A stretch of 64,000 nt of DNA from the NCBI GenBank assembly GCA_963082975.1, contig OY720346.1, positions 35,801,787-35,865,786 of the forward strand, in the 5' to 3' direction. Source of the DNA: Labia minor. Its lineage: Eukaryota > Arthropoda > Insecta > Dermaptera > Spongiphoridae. Positions 34,130 through 46,775 of this stretch are shown in pieces; the first letter of the stretch is position 1, and every line of letters starts with the position of its first letter. The notes under the pieces were generated by a model. It worked only from the letters and a program-made list of their open reading frames with translations, was not told the DNA's origin and did not search any database. The position numbers and the translations under genes were made by a program.

Positions 34130-34650
34130 TCTCCCTTTCACTCCCTTCCCCTCGCCATTTCTATCCACGTCATTGCCGCATGTATTTCCTTTCATGCGAA
34201 GGAATCCGCGATCAGTATCTCTTCTTTTTTTTTAACCTCCCCCACTGTTGGAATAGATTTCCAAAGGGCAGGTGAAGAAGAAGGAAGAATTTTAGCCAAT
34301 AAGGGGGGGCGGCCGCCCCTTCCGGTTGGCGGCTCCTTGCGGTTGGCCGAAAGAGCCTCAGCTGCGCCGATGGGGTAAAAATGAGACGAGGGAGAATCGA
34401 CAAGAGGAGGAGCCCTGGGCGTGGTCCCGACCCCGTTAACAACTATCCAGGCACACACAGACATACAAACCGAGGAAGAAGAAGAAGAAGAAGAAAATTT
34501 TAGAAGGAAAGGAGTGAAGTGGTGACGGGTAAGTAAGTAGGCAGGAGCTCTTCTGTCTCGTCTAATTGAGATATTGAGCCACTTTGACAACCGTCTAAAG
34601 AAAGAAGGAAAGAGAGAGAAAGAACACAAAGCACTCTCACAAAGAATTTT
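34130..34650. other. GC-rich island, possible promoter
   Basis: It is CpG-containing and GC-rich (ggggggcggccgccccttcc at about 34302), with a (gaa)n tract. It is 4.9 kb upstream of snf. The 145-codon minus-strand frame looks compositional (runs of Ser and Pro) and I do not call it a gene. It may be a distant promoter or unannotated 5' exon. Confidence 0.35.
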
Positions 34651-34986
34651 TCCACAATATTATCGTTTTAGTGGATGAAAAGTTTAAATTTTAACAAGAA
34701 CAAAAAAAAAAATGTTAAAATTAACCCCATTCAGTTGAATGTATAAAGGGTAACCCTACTAGGAGTGAGGAAGGGGAAGTTTCAACTTCTGAGACTAAAT
34801 TTAGTTTTACAATTTCTTTATGAATTCTTCTTATGGCTTTTTACATAAATAAAAATTAAATCATTAGTTCATTTTTCTAGATATCATTTTTCTATTTTTT
34901 GATGATATGAGGGCAGGTCAATAAGTTCGTGACCTTGTGAATGAAACACAGATTCTTGAATAAATTAGCTGGAGTGTCTCCACTCG

Positions 34987-35581
34987 ACTATCTCGCAATT
35001 TGAATTGGATTAAATAGCATAATATATTATATTTAAATTAAATTTAATTAATTATAAATAATAAATAATAAATATTAAACCAGCGCATGTTTGGCTTTTT
35101 GTTGATGGCACCACGTCACGTGTTGGCGCGTGAGATTTGCAGTGTTAAAAAATTAATTCTGGTAATTTTAGCGAATCAATCAAGCTGAAATTCTATATAT
35201 AGCAGTTTTATACAATTATTAATCATGTGAAAAATTATCAAACATATATTTTTATTTTTACGGTCACTTTAGAGGAAAAAAAATCAAAACGTTGTAGGTA
35301 ATGACCCTCTTCCGGTTGAGCTACATTTCTCAAAAGTTGATAGAAAACTATGAATTTTGAATAATGTCCATGTACCAAATTTCATCATTTTAGCTCAAAC
35401 CGTTTTTGCGTAATCTTGCCTACATACATACACACACACATACACACATACACACACACACACTCAGACATTTTTCTCAACCTTAGTGAAAATGATTCAG
35501 GAACCTTCAAAACGTATAAAAACATCAAAATCTCAACATCGAAAATTTTCGTGATCGCAATACTATCTCTGGCGAGATAGT
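34987..35581. mobile_element. Family-B element, 595 bp, in mariner
   Basis: The inverted ends actatctcg and cgagatagt bound an element with a core (cttccggtt, ttgatagaaa, taccaaatttcat) and an (ac)n tract. Other copies are at 41826-42244 and 44686-45261. Confidence 0.85.
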
Positions 35582-35599
35582 AAAAATTATTATTATTTT

Positions 35600-35803
35600 T
35601 TAACGTAGTCTCCTTTGAGCTCTATACACATCGTCAAATGTTTCTCCAATTTTTTTATAAATAAGATTGGTCGAAGATATCAAAATGATGATTTCATTAT
35701 TGGAGTCAAATCTCTTTGGAAACAAGAAAGAGTCAGTTGGGGCTAAAACCGGAGAATAGGACGGATGAGAGAGCAATTCGTATCCCAATTCATGGATTTT
35801 CAT
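35600..35803 (-). pseudogene. Mariner transposase C-terminal fragment
   Basis: It reads IHELGYELLSHPSYSPVLAP then TDSFLFPK. This is the mariner HPPYSPDLAPSDYFLFP block, but the third catalytic Asp (SPD) has become Val. It is truncated and inactive. Confidence 0.85.
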
Positions 35804-36122
35804 GGAAATTCACTTTTTCCATTTCCTTCTCAAATCACGAGGTAGTCTGCTATTAATGGATATCAAACAAAAACCCAGCTGGTTCAAATTTCGCCAGAAG
35901 TCAGCAGATAGTTGCCAGCTGACAAGAGCACTGTTGCCATTTCATTTAAGAGATAGAAAATTCAATAAGTCCATGATTTTTTGACTTGACTTTGTATTGT
36001 TAGTGTACTCGGATTCCAAATTTTTGATCTTCAATTTATTTAAACATAAAAATATAAAGTTTAAAATATACTTTTATTATACACACCATCTGGGAATTCT
36101 TAATTGTTTAAGAAATTTAAAA

Positions 36123-36210
36123 AATGATAGAGAGCATTCCTTAAAGTTAAACATCAAAATATCTTGAATGATAGAGAGCATTCCTTAAAGTTAAACATCA
36201 AAATATCTTT
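36123..36210. repeat. Tandem duplication, 44-bp unit
   Basis: Two adjacent copies of aatgatagagagcattcctt followed by aaagttaaacatcaaaatatctt, nearly identical. Confidence 0.9.
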
Positions 36211-36859
36211 AAGAAAACAATTAGAAAATTACTATAAACTTTTTTGGTAAAAAAAAATTCCTAATTTAATCTAATCTAACTTAATAATTATTATTTTAAA
36301 AGAAAATTGACTTCTTGCTTAATAATCTTGAATTTATTTAATATATAAACAAAACATTCATCGTTTTTAGTTTACCTATATATGATAAACTCTCCTATTA
36401 TTTATATTATATTTAAATAAAATTAATTTAATCCTAATATCAAATTAAAGGAAATTTGAAAAATTAAAATTAAAAAAAAAAATTAAAAGAGAAATGTCTT
36501 TTAATCCCATTCTAAAATTAATATATTAAACATTTAATTAAAATTGTAATGTGTAGATGTATAGGTATACAAGTATCTATCGCTTAATTAAATAATAGAA
36601 TAATAATAATAATAAAAATACATTATTTTAATATTATTACTATAATAATAGAGTATAATAAAATGTAAAAATTTAAAATCACGCTTGATTTATTTAAGTT
36701 TTTTTTATGTTATTTGTCAATTTTATTCACTTAAGATGACTATTTAATGAAGAAGATTATTTTTTGTACATTTTTAACCTGATTTCCAGACTTAATTAAT
36801 TAATTTCATCTCATATAAAATAACAAAAACAAAAAAAAAAGCAAAAATAAAAAGTATTC

Positions 36860-37260
36860 ACTTCTTATTAGGGCTGATTATAATAAATATATCTCTTTCT
36901 CTCCCTCCGCCTTGACCACAACGTTTGTTTGTAGTGTATTTTAGGTATTGCGGGTATGTGTATGAGAGAAAAGGGAGTGGCGAAGCATGGAGAATTAGCA
37001 TAAGAGAAATAATCCTTATAAATGGTAAACAGCTTTGCCCTGCAGTTGTTGTAAATCTTTAGGGGCTCGTAAAATGAGTTAGATAGAAGATGTTGGCTTA
37101 AACGATGAGATGCTAGAGAAGAGAGGTGAATGGGTGGTGGGATGGAGTGGGGGAAATGAGGGGTGCTAGCCATACTAGACAAAATCTCCCTCTCCCCTTA
37201 ACGTACTTCTCTAAAAGGGATGCAACGTTGTGGCTTCGTTCTGTTTAATGCCTGTTCAAG
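36860..37260. other. Moderately GC-rich island, no gene recognised
   Basis: It contains ccctccgccttgaccacaac and gcaacgttgtggcttcgttc. The minus-strand 104-codon frame has no recognisable domain. Purine/pyrimidine-skewed DNA and a (ct)n tract follow at 37300. Confidence 0.3.
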
Positions 37261-37811
37261 GCATACGAGCAAATAAAATAGAATCTGAATATATTTTCTC
37301 TCTCTCTCTCTTTCTCTCTTTCTCTCTCTTTACTTCAACTAATTAAGATAATTCATAGATTTATGTTTATGATCAGGTGAGTCTAATTCTGCCTAATTAG
37401 AACAGAAATAAAATAAAGATCTAGATGTAAATATAAATAAAATACTATAAACTTCAAACGGATTAAGAAAAAAAAAAGATGTTTTTATAATTTAAAGAGT
37501 TAATTTTATTTCATTTTCAATGAATCTGTAAATAAATTCTGTTTTTTAATTTTCTTTTTACTTAATTAATAAAACGTATTGATAACGTATTTTGTGAAGC
37601 TCCTAACCCTAAAACCCTTTGGTAGATAGATTTAATTTAAAAAAAGTATAATTACATTTAATAATTTATTATAATGTTTCATTTTTGACTATATATTGAA
37701 ACCTCTCATAAAAATTATTTAAAAAAAATATCTTAATTTCTTGTAAGGCACAAGTTATCAATAAATAACATTTTTATTTACTTTCTATTTACCTTAAAAT
37801 ACTCATATTAT

Positions 37812-38207
37812 CAGTGGCGTACCTAGAACTTTTGCCGCCCGGGGCGATCTCCAGTTTGCCGCCCTTTCTATTATAAGTCAATCAAATAGTGGTTTTTATA
37901 AATTAATACACATAAATAAATTATTAAGTTATTTAATCAATATTAATTAATACACAGAGTAAATTTTTTTATACATATACTGCAAGTAATATTCGAAATC
38001 ATATAGTTGATCATAATTTATATAAATCAAATAGTAAACTTATAATAATCATAATAATCATTTATTATTCAAGAAAGAAAAAAAATAAATATGAAATGAA
38101 TAAGTTGCTTTTTACAACTATAAATAAATATAAAAAATGCCGCCCTAAGATAAGTGCCGCCCGGTGCGGACCGCACCTACCGCCCCCCCCCCTTAGGTAC
38201 GCCACTG
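37812..38207. mobile_element. hAT MITE, 396 bp
   Basis: The inverted ends cagtggcgtacctag and ttaggtacgccactg are flanked by exact 8-bp repeats catattat (37804-37811, 38208-38215). The GC-rich ends (gccgcccggggcg) surround an AT-rich core. No coding. Confidence 0.93.
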
Positions 38208-38220
38208 CATATTATATATA

Positions 38221-38246
38221 CGAGGGCAGGTTATTAAGTCCGGGGC
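38221..38246. repeat. Solo mariner end
   Basis: The motif cgagggcaggttattaagtc matches the mariner ends at 34908 and 44438. No partner end or coding follows. It abuts the hAT MITE at 37812-38207. Confidence 0.6.
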
Positions 38247-38470
38247 TAACATACATATTAACATAATAATAAATTAAAATAAAATATACCAAATTTTATA
38301 AAAATAAATTGGATCTAATTAAAAAATTAATAATATTACTTAATCTAGAAAAACGATTAATATTAAAATATTCTAATTTTTTCTATTTATTAATTTATTC
38401 CTCTTACCGTATCGGCTTATTAAAATAATCATCTTTATAGGAAGTTTTTTTATATATTTATTTAAAAGAT

Positions 38471-39040
38471 TTTTTATAAAATAACGTCTCTCATGGACTA
38501 AAAAGAATAAAATAATTTTTCTATAAGCCTGACAAAGTTTATGGATGAATTAATTGCTTCATATTCAACGAAAAACATTGGGCGTATTTAGTTTTATTTA
38601 ATTATATGAAAAATCAAGTCAAATTTTTGTAATAATAAAATTTTATAATACATACACATAAACTGACGAATTTTTTTATCACGGAATAAGAAATTAATCT
38701 TTTTTTATTTTTAACAGTAATATACTTATATCAAAGTATGTATCAAAATTTAAACGAATTTTTATTAAATTTACATATTATCAACCAAATCCAGAATGGT
38801 TGATTATATTAGAAATATAGTGTTACTTGTTAATTGTTATTAGTTAAGTGTTTTAGTGTGGTATGTATGAATAAATATGTGAATTATAGCTCTATAAAGG
38901 AAGTTAATAGTATAGAAATCAAATGAAAACTAAATCGTTTTTAATTGATTATGATGTAATTCATCCATAAACTTTGTTAGACTTATAGAAAAATTATTTT
39001 ATTCTTTTTAGTCCATTGGAAAAACGTTATTTTATAAAAA
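38471..39040. mobile_element. MITE with about 80-bp inverted ends
   Basis: The ends tttttataaaataacg and cgttattttataaaaa continue into arms that share ctaaaaagaataaaat, then aatttttctataagcctgac, then aaactttg and catccat. In copy 1 (24030-24150) only the arms and a short loop remain. Confidence 0.8.
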
Positions 39041-40501
39041 TTTTTTATATTTATATTATTTTATTCATTTTAGTGCAATTTTAATTTGATAAATTTATTT
39101 AATATAACACGAGAAATAGAGAAAAGATGAAGTTATACGAAAATTTTCAAATTGAATAAAACAAAAAAAATATATTAATCTTCTAAAATTGATTTTATGT
39201 ATTTATGTTAAATAAAAATTATTATTGAATAATAATTTTTATATTATATTTATAAATACATAATTTTTATTAATATAAGAATTTATAAATGAATATAGGA
39301 TATTGTAGTAATATCGTCTTCATAAAAAAAGGTTTTATTTGATTCCTTTGTTTCCGGGACATATATGCCATTTGAGGGGGGAAAACCCCTCTTTATTGGC
39401 GCTACAACTGATTAATAAGAATTCATCATTAGTTTTAATGCTATAAAATAATCTTAATTACATTCAAAATGAAAATCTATCTTGAAAACAATATTTATAC
39501 TTCAGAATCGGTTGAAAAAAAATTAATCGGAGCAATACAAAAGGAGTTAGTTACTAAAAGTAATTAATCGATAATTATATTAAAATTAATTAATTATAAT
39601 TCAAGTATATTTCTTCTATACCTTCTAGGGATCGATTCAAATATCTATAAAAATTTTCAAAAGCCTATCTAAATCTAAAGATGATGAAAAATCGATTTCA
39701 ATTTGTCAAAAGAGCGAACAGACGAGAGACAGACGCTAAGTGAAGTTGAGAAAAACGTTATAATTATAAAAAGGATAAATAAGATCTTTAAACATTTCTT
39801 TTTTCTTGTTTTCATTAAATACTAAGAATATGTTCTTCCGATGCATTCTTAATTTTAACCCATCCGTTCTTTGACAATTCGTTTATTAATTCTTTTTTTA
39901 GAATTGGTAGTTTTGAAATTTAACATATAAAATAGGATCATTAGAATTATAAAAAAAATAAAAAAACTCTCATCGTCATATTCTTAAAATATGTATTTGA
40001 AAATTTATTTATTGTTGTCCTCTATTATCCTTTATTAGATACTGATTAGTCCTTTGGTATGATTACTCCCATCAGAGAATAAAATGATAATTTCTAAAAT
40101 TATTTTTAACTTAGATATTAAAAGAATTATTTAAAATTAGCGTTTATATAATTATTTTATATCTAAATTTTCACAATATTTTAGGGAGTATTGTTTTCGA
40201 AATATAAATAGTTTCATAAAATATACTCATAAATTTTATTAAAAGAAAGAATAGTTAAATTTATTTATGTTCATTCATTCAGATTGGGTCCATTTACAAG
40301 ACATCAATTCTATTAAATTTCTTGATGAATTCGATGAGACTAGAATCTAAATTTAAGTTCCAATTCTCCATTCATTTTTTTGTATTGGTTTCACTTTGTT
40401 TTAAAATAATTTTCAAAAATAGCTTTGTTTGAAATATTTTGTATAATTAGTTTGAATATAGTTATATTATAGATTACATTTTAAATAAGAAAAAAAAAAA
40501 T

Positions 40502-40536
<35 letters not shown>

Positions 40537-41546
40537 ATTATGTTTATTAATAACAAGGTGAGTTTTTCTTGGCAGTTTTCTCATCTAAAATTAATCAGGA
40601 AAATGTTAGTTATTATTAAGAAACGTTCTGGGTGGGATTATTTGTACAAAACATTGACTTTACTCATTTATAGAAAGTGTTTTTATTTTAACTCATATTA
40701 ATGAAAACATTAAATATATAGGTAATTTTGCGATTATTCTTTTAAAAGAAGAAACATTTTATAGTAGTTTGTTCTTTTCAAATAAAAAAAAAACAAATTT
40801 TGTAATTCATCTTCGTCTTTCCCTTCAAAATGTTTGATTTGATGTGCTTTTGAATCCAATCCTTATTTGTATTCACTTTATAAATTAAAAAAACTTATTT
40901 CTTCTCTTAAAAATACAGTTTTTAGAAGTTTTTCCTTAATTAAATTACTCCAAAGGATCAGAATAATGACAAAAATAAAAAGAAACTATAGGTTTCTTTC
41001 TTTAATTCTTGAAATCAAAATCAAAATAAAATCATCTTTGTTATGTTTATGCCATATTATTCGACATGTTCTTTTATAATGACATGATTAACAAAACCAA
41101 AAAAAAACTGAATACATATACACCTATATCAAATTTCACTTATATATAATTAAAAGAAAAACAGTGGTATGATAATATGGATTAAACAATTGATTGTAGA
41201 GAGAGAGGGGTTATTAATTATTGTACGAGAATTTATTTTCTGGAGGTCAAAATCTAGTAAGGAAAGTGATGAAAGAAATGAACATATAAGGATATGTTTA
41301 GACGTATTGTTGAATTTTCTTTTTTTCTTTTATTATTGGACTAATAAATCATGAATCAAAGTTTATAGATTAATTCGAGTCTGATGATAAATAATTAAAA
41401 TTATTTATTAAGAATAAATTTCAATATGCAAAGGTGTGTCAATGTTAGTATACAACTGCTACTGAATGAGGATCTCCTTTGAAGGCGTTGGCCATTTGTC
41501 CAAACCAGGGCAAATGAAGTAAAAGATAGAGAAAGAGAGAGGACAA
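38471..41546. repeat. Duplicated segment, copy 2 (intergenic)
   Basis: Same orientation as copy 1, 14.9 kb to its right. It begins with a full 570-bp MITE and ends at gagaggacaa. The next bases (aattaatcggagcaatac...) restart a motif found near the beginning of the unit. Outside these points the flanks do not match copy 1. Confidence 0.93.
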
Positions 41547-41760
41547 AAAAAATTAATCGGAGCAATACAAAAGGAGTTAGTTACAAAAAGTAATTAATCG
41601 CTAATTAATTACAATTAATTAATTATAATTCAATTATATTTCTTCTATACCTTCTAGGGATCTATTGAAATATCTATAAAAAATTTCTAAGGTCTATCTC
41701 AATATTAAGTTGATGAAAAATCGATTTCAATTTGTCAAAAGAGCGAACAGACAGAAAATC
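41546..41760. repeat. Diverged partial copy of repeat-G module
   Basis: It matches 39526-39745 and 24606-24830 (aattaatcggagcaatacaa through agagcgaacagac), but with clearly more differences than those two show to each other. It is therefore an older dispersed repeat lying at the duplication border. Confidence 0.75.
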
Positions 41761-41825
41761 AAGAATTTAATAAAACAATTTTAAAACATGCTCAGATAAA
41801 TTTATAAAAAATTTGGATCCACTCG

Positions 41826-42244
41826 ATTATCTCGCATATTTGAATTGGATTACTTATTTTAAGTCAAAATTTAAAAAATTAATTCCGGTACTTTCAGTGA
41901 TTCAATCAAGCTAAAATTATATATATAATAGTTTTATACAATTTTTAATCATTTGAAAAACTATCAAACTAATATCTTTATTTTTAGGGTCAGTTTAGAT
42001 GAAAAAAAATCAAAACGTGGTAGTTAATGACCCTCGTCCGAAAGAGATACATTTCTCAAAAGTTGATAGAAAACTACGAATTTTGAATAATGCTAAATGC
42101 AATCTTGTCTACATACGCATATATACACACACAGACATTTTTCTCAACCTTAGTGAAAATGATTAAGGAACCTTCAAAACGTATAAAAAAATCAAAATCT
42201 CGACATCGAAAATTTTCGGGATCGCAATACTATCTCTAGATAGT
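41826..42244. mobile_element. Family-B element, deleted copy
   Basis: The left end is attatctcg and the right end agatagt. It shares the core with 34987-35581 but lacks part of the left third and some of the core. Confidence 0.75.
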
Positions 42245-43434
42245 AAAAATTAGTAAAAAAATTAAAACAAAAAAATAACAAAAATTTTAAAATATTTAAA
42301 TTTGATTGAATGTATCATTTGAGCTCGTGAGAATTTTCAAAGTAAATTTTATTGATGGTAATGCTGATGCGTTCTTATCTCGAGATAACTATCAGTAAAG
42401 GTGAAAACGAACCGAATTTTTTTTTACTTGAGGTTGAAAAGAATAAAGAACAGGATTTTTTTTGTTATCGTTGTTGTAGATACACTTCAAGGAAAACGGT
42501 AATCCCAGAGTCATGTGAAGTATATATTGATATTTATTAAGTTTTTTAATGCAACCCTCCTCCCTCTCTTTCCACCCCTGTGTGTCTGTGTGGGTTCATC
42601 GTTCACCCCTATATAGAATATATATATATAAGTCTTCTATTGTACTCAGTTGGGTATATTAAAGTCCCCTGAAGAGGTTTCTAAATGAAGATGATGATGA
42701 TCGACATTCGTATTGAAAGCATTTGACGCGAATAGGTGTAATTGTACGCTTAATATATTAAAGAATATAATATTTGAACACCTCGCAGGCTAATATTTTA
42801 CTGAGATATTCTTAGACAGGAAAATAAAAAAAATGTTTAGATTCTTTTTCTTCAAGAGAGATCATATTAGCTAAGTTTTGACAATTGATTCACAATATTT
42901 AGAAATGAAAATTATAGGTAGTCAAATAAAGAAAAGAGGAGGGATTAATTTCTTGTGTGTGCATTCTAAAGGAAAGAATAAGATTGTTGAATATACAAAG
43001 AATAAAAAATGGAATCATGTAATAAATAAACACAATAAAGGCATAGAAATATGAATTTTTTATAAAGTAAATAAAAAATTAAACCAAGACGTCAGACAAT
43101 TTCAAAATCTTTTTTTGAACTTCACATTTAAGATAATTTCAAATAATATAATGTAAATTTGGATAAATAAATTAATTATATTAAATAGGTAATAAATAAT
43201 GGAAATATCTATAAACTTTCTTTACATTATGTAAAAAATGAATTTGCCTAAAGAGTAAAAAAAAAGAGATTTATTTAAATTTCTTCAAATATCGAATGAT
43301 TATGGTATAAGTATGTAAATAGTAAATATTTTTTTTTTTTTTGGCCTTCAGAATATATCTCCATTTTAACCAGCCTTCACAGATTTGTTTATTATTTATA
43401 TTTATATTTATATTTATATATATCGATTTATATA
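42245..43434. other. Intergenic stretch, nothing recognised
   Basis: One short plus-strand frame (42352-42540) contains CYRCCRYTSRK but matches no family I know. The rest is AT-rich. Confidence 0.4.
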
Positions 43435-43498
43435 TCCGTGCACTCGGCGAGGTTTGAACCCTCGAACTCGAGTCGGCGGACCGGTCACTTTAACCTAA
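43435..43498 (-). repeat. tRNA-like sequence, minus strand
   Basis: The minus strand has cgagggttcaaacctcg, a T-arm with a B-box, followed by ccgagtgcacgg. It resembles the one at 17893 (ggttcgaaactcgccgggtg). The A-box is poor, so it is a SINE head or relic. Confidence 0.45.
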
Positions 43499-43993
43499 TA
43501 ATAATTGTAGAAAATATAAACTATAATGATATACATATAAATATAGTGACAAACTTATATTGAGGTAATTGGATGAAGTCATTTCATTTTCAGTTCTGTT
43601 TACTCCATTATTAATTCAGAAAAAAGATAAACAAACACAATCACATGGAAATAAAATAAAACTTCATGAAAACATTACGCGTTATTATTTTAAAAAAAAT
43701 ATATTGTAGAATGATTGTTATTTCACTGCTGTAATGTTTATGATAATACGTTAGCAATATTTATATTAATAAAATTATATACTTTAATATTAATAAAGGA
43801 GTGGGGTAAATGAATAGAAAAATCACTTGTAATTTAATCAAGTGAAACTTAAAACTTATCAAACCATACCACAATAATCATTATCTAATTATTCTATTTA
43901 AAAAGATTTACTTTATTAAATTAATCTGTTGTATTTTAATTTTTTGGAAAAAAAAACAATCTGGATCATCTTTCTAAACTAGAGATATTAGTA

Positions 43994-44438
43994 CCAGGGT
44001 AAGTCAATAAGTCTATGATTTTTTACATTTGTCATCTCTTAAATGAAATGGCAAAACTGATCTTGTCAGCAGACAACTATCAGCTGACCCTGTCGAAATT
44101 TGAACTAGCTGAGTCTTTTAGTTTTTGTTTGACATCAATTAATAGCAGACTACCTCGTGATTTGAGAATAAAATAGAAAAAAAGTAAATTTAAATGAAAA
44201 TCCCCGATTGACTATTTCTTGTATCCAAACCTGAAGAAATGGCTTGGTGGAAAGAGATTTGACTGATAAAATCATCTTACAAACAAATACCTATTTTGAT
44301 GTCTCGACAAATCTTATTTTTGGAAGGGATAAAAAAATTGGAGAAGTGTATAGAGCTCAACGTTGAAAAATAAAAATAATTTTTAATTCAAAAACTGAGT
44401 TTCATTTACAAAGTCATCGACTTATTGACCTGACCTCG
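43994..44438 (+). mobile_element. Mariner relic, 445 bp, TA flanks
   Basis: The ends ccagggtaagtcaataagtc and gacttattgacctgacctcg are imperfect inverted repeats flanked by TA at 43992 and 44439. The inside reads DYFLYPNLKKWLGGKRFD, the end of a mariner transposase, with most of the gene deleted. Confidence 0.85.
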
Positions 44439-44685
44439 TATATTTTGCATTAAACATGAACACTAAAAATATATGATTGATCAGAAAGTAGGTATCTCAT
44501 ATAAGTATAAATATTTGAATTTTTTTTTAAATTTCTGTGAGTTAGATAAATGATTTTTTCCCAAAACAGCTAAACAACTAACAATATATTTTTTTAAGTT
44601 GTATATTAAAGTGCGGGCTAATGAAAATAGAGAGACCTTAGATTTTATTGGAAATATAATTTTAATGCACAATAAAATAAGTTCG

Positions 44686-45261
44686 ACTATCTCGCAATTT
44701 GAATTTGAAAAAATAACATAATATATTATATTTAAATTAAATTTAATTAATTATAAATTATAAATTAAAATTAATAAATAATATTTAATTAAACCATGTT
44801 TGGCTCTGTTGATGGCACCAGGTCACGTGTTGGCGCGTGATTTGCAGTGTTAAAAAATTAATTCCGGTACTTTCAGCGATTCAATCAAGCTGAAATTCAA
44901 TATATAGCAGTTTTATACAATTTTTAATCATGTAAAAAACTATCAAACATATATCTTTATTTTTACGGTGACTTTAGAGGAAAAAAAAATCAAAACGTTG
45001 CAGGTAATGTCCCTCTTCCGGTTGAGCTACATTTCTCAAAAGTTGATAGAAAATTACAAATTTTGAATAATGTCCGTATACCAAATTTCATACTAGCTCA
45101 AACCGTTTTTGAGTTATCTTGTCTACATACATAAACACATACACACACACATTTTTCCCAACCTTAGTGAAAATGATTAAAGAACCTTCAAAACGTATAA
45201 AACATCAAAATCTCGACATTGAAAATTTTCGTGATTGCAATACTATCCCTGACGAGATAGT
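44686..45261. mobile_element. Family-B element, full copy
   Basis: The ends actatctcg and cgagatagt are intact. It is collinear with 34987-35581 over its length. It includes the gatggcacca and cacgtgttggcgcgtga stretch and the acatacataaacacatac tract. Confidence 0.85.
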
Positions 45262-45607
45262 AAAAAAATGCCTCAAAGAGAGCCTTTCTCCTTTATATAA
45301 TATCTTGGCTATATGTGCAGCTAATAATTCGCTGTGGCAATTCTGCAATTATCAGTAGAAATGAGAAATGTCACTTCAGAAAGAGAATTATAAGGAATTG
45401 AGTGGTAAGTTTAGGCGTTTCTTTGTTAATTACGGTGAAGTATTTAATAAATTTATATCCAGTTGAGTGTCTTGTTTATGTTGTGCGGCGAGGCGTCACA
45501 ATATACAACAAAAATTAAAAATAAGTATTTGTTTTTTATCAATTCATTAGATTGAATTTTTTAAGAATATTTTGTAATTATATGTTTTATATATATATAT
45601 ATATACA

Positions 45608-45719
45608 TAAACCGGACAATTATTGCAAAACTTTTACTTAAAATACTCCTTATTTTAAATTTACATTCATTCATAATTCTTATTTTAAGTAAAAGTTTTG
45701 AAATAATTGTCCGGTTTAG
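45608..45719. repeat. Foldback element, long inverted arms
   Basis: Arms of nearly 40 bp, from taaaccggacaattatt on the left to aataattgtccggttta on the right, flank a short AT spacer. It is a small foldback MITE ending 30 bp before the hAT target site. Confidence 0.75.
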
Positions 45720-46456
45720 ATGCCATTACCATATATACATATTATATACCAGTGGTTCTTAAACTGTGGTCCGCGGACCCCTGGGGGTCCGCGAAGCCTT
45801 TACTGGGGGTCCGCGGTCCTCGGAAAAAAATCATCGTAAAAATATATACATATATAAATATTTAAAGTTCATTGTTTAACTATATCCTCCTAGAGAATTA
45901 CGGCTATAATTTAATACTATTAATAATACTATTTTATTTTATTAAATTGATAATTATGTCAATTAATTTTTTGTGAATAAATAAACATATATAAAAAACT
46001 ATATATAAAATTTGAATTTTCATCCATTCATTCATTTAAAATCATTTTTCGATTGTTCCTTTAAAATAACCCCTCTTAGGGGCTCGGAAGGGGAGGCATA
46101 TAAGGGAATTTTCTTTCACTTTGTTATTGGGGAAAACCAGGGGAGGGGACAGTCTTACCCGGAAAAACCCAAATTGTCAGCGTCCACTCTGGGGTTTTAA
46201 ACAGTTTTAAAGCAAATGTTAATTATAAGTTCATTTCTCAACGAGTTGTATCTTTAAATTATTTTTATTAATTTAATTAATTATAATTAAATTATAGCTA
46301 ATAATAGTTTATTATAGCTAATAATTTTTTTTAATTTTTAGTGTAATTTGCATGATCATTATTTTATAAAAACACTAAACACATTTTGCAATTTCCCAGA
46401 AAGGCTGTTTTTGAGAGTAAGTATAAGTTAGTTTTATGAATAAAAAATATTTATTT

Positions 46457-46684
46457 TAATAATATTTTAGAATCAAATTACGAAATTAATAATATTTTAG
46501 AATCAAATTACGAAATTAATAATATTTTAGAATCAAATTACGAAATATATTTTTTATATAAATTAATATTCATTTAAAATGATATTAAATCATTTATTTA
46601 AAATGATTTAAAACATTTATTAAAATGATTTAAAACATTCATTTAAAATGATATTAAAACATTCATTTAAAATCATATTAAAAC
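46457..46684. repeat. Tandem repeats in hAT 5' region
   Basis: Three perfect copies of a 30-bp unit (taataatattttagaatcaa then attacgaaat) fill 46457-46546. Then come about five imperfect copies of a 24-bp unit built on attcatttaaaatgatatta (46568-46684). They lie between the left end and the transposase ATG, where subterminal transposase-binding repeats or a promoter would be. Confidence 0.8.
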
Positions 46685-46775
46685 ATAGCTAGTAAATAAT
46701 AATTCGTTATATTTATATTATATTTATATTATATTTATATTATTGTAGTTCAATGTTAATAAATTACTCCATAAA

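Larger units (their letters stand above)
34908..35990 (-). mobile_element. Mariner relic split by another element
   Basis: The left end tgagggcaggtcaataag is a mariner-type end. The right part (35820-35990) matches, inverted, the left part of the mariner at 43994. A family-B element (34987-35581) is inserted within. The right terminal motif (tcaataagtccatgatttt) is inverted relative to expectation. Confidence 0.8.

Noticed and set aside
34192..34629. 145-codon open frame on the minus strand
   Set aside because: Runs of Ser and Pro and overlapping open frames follow from the GC-rich and (gaa)n composition. No domain, start context or splice structure supports it.
36868..37182. 104-codon minus-strand frame
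   Set aside because: Low-complexity Ser/Pro/His composition, no recognisable domain, and the plus strand is similarly purine-rich, suggesting composition bias.
43435..43498. Functional tRNA gene on the minus strand
   Set aside because: The T-arm is good but there is no proper A-box or acceptor pairing. It resembles the sequence at 17893, which points to a repeat family.
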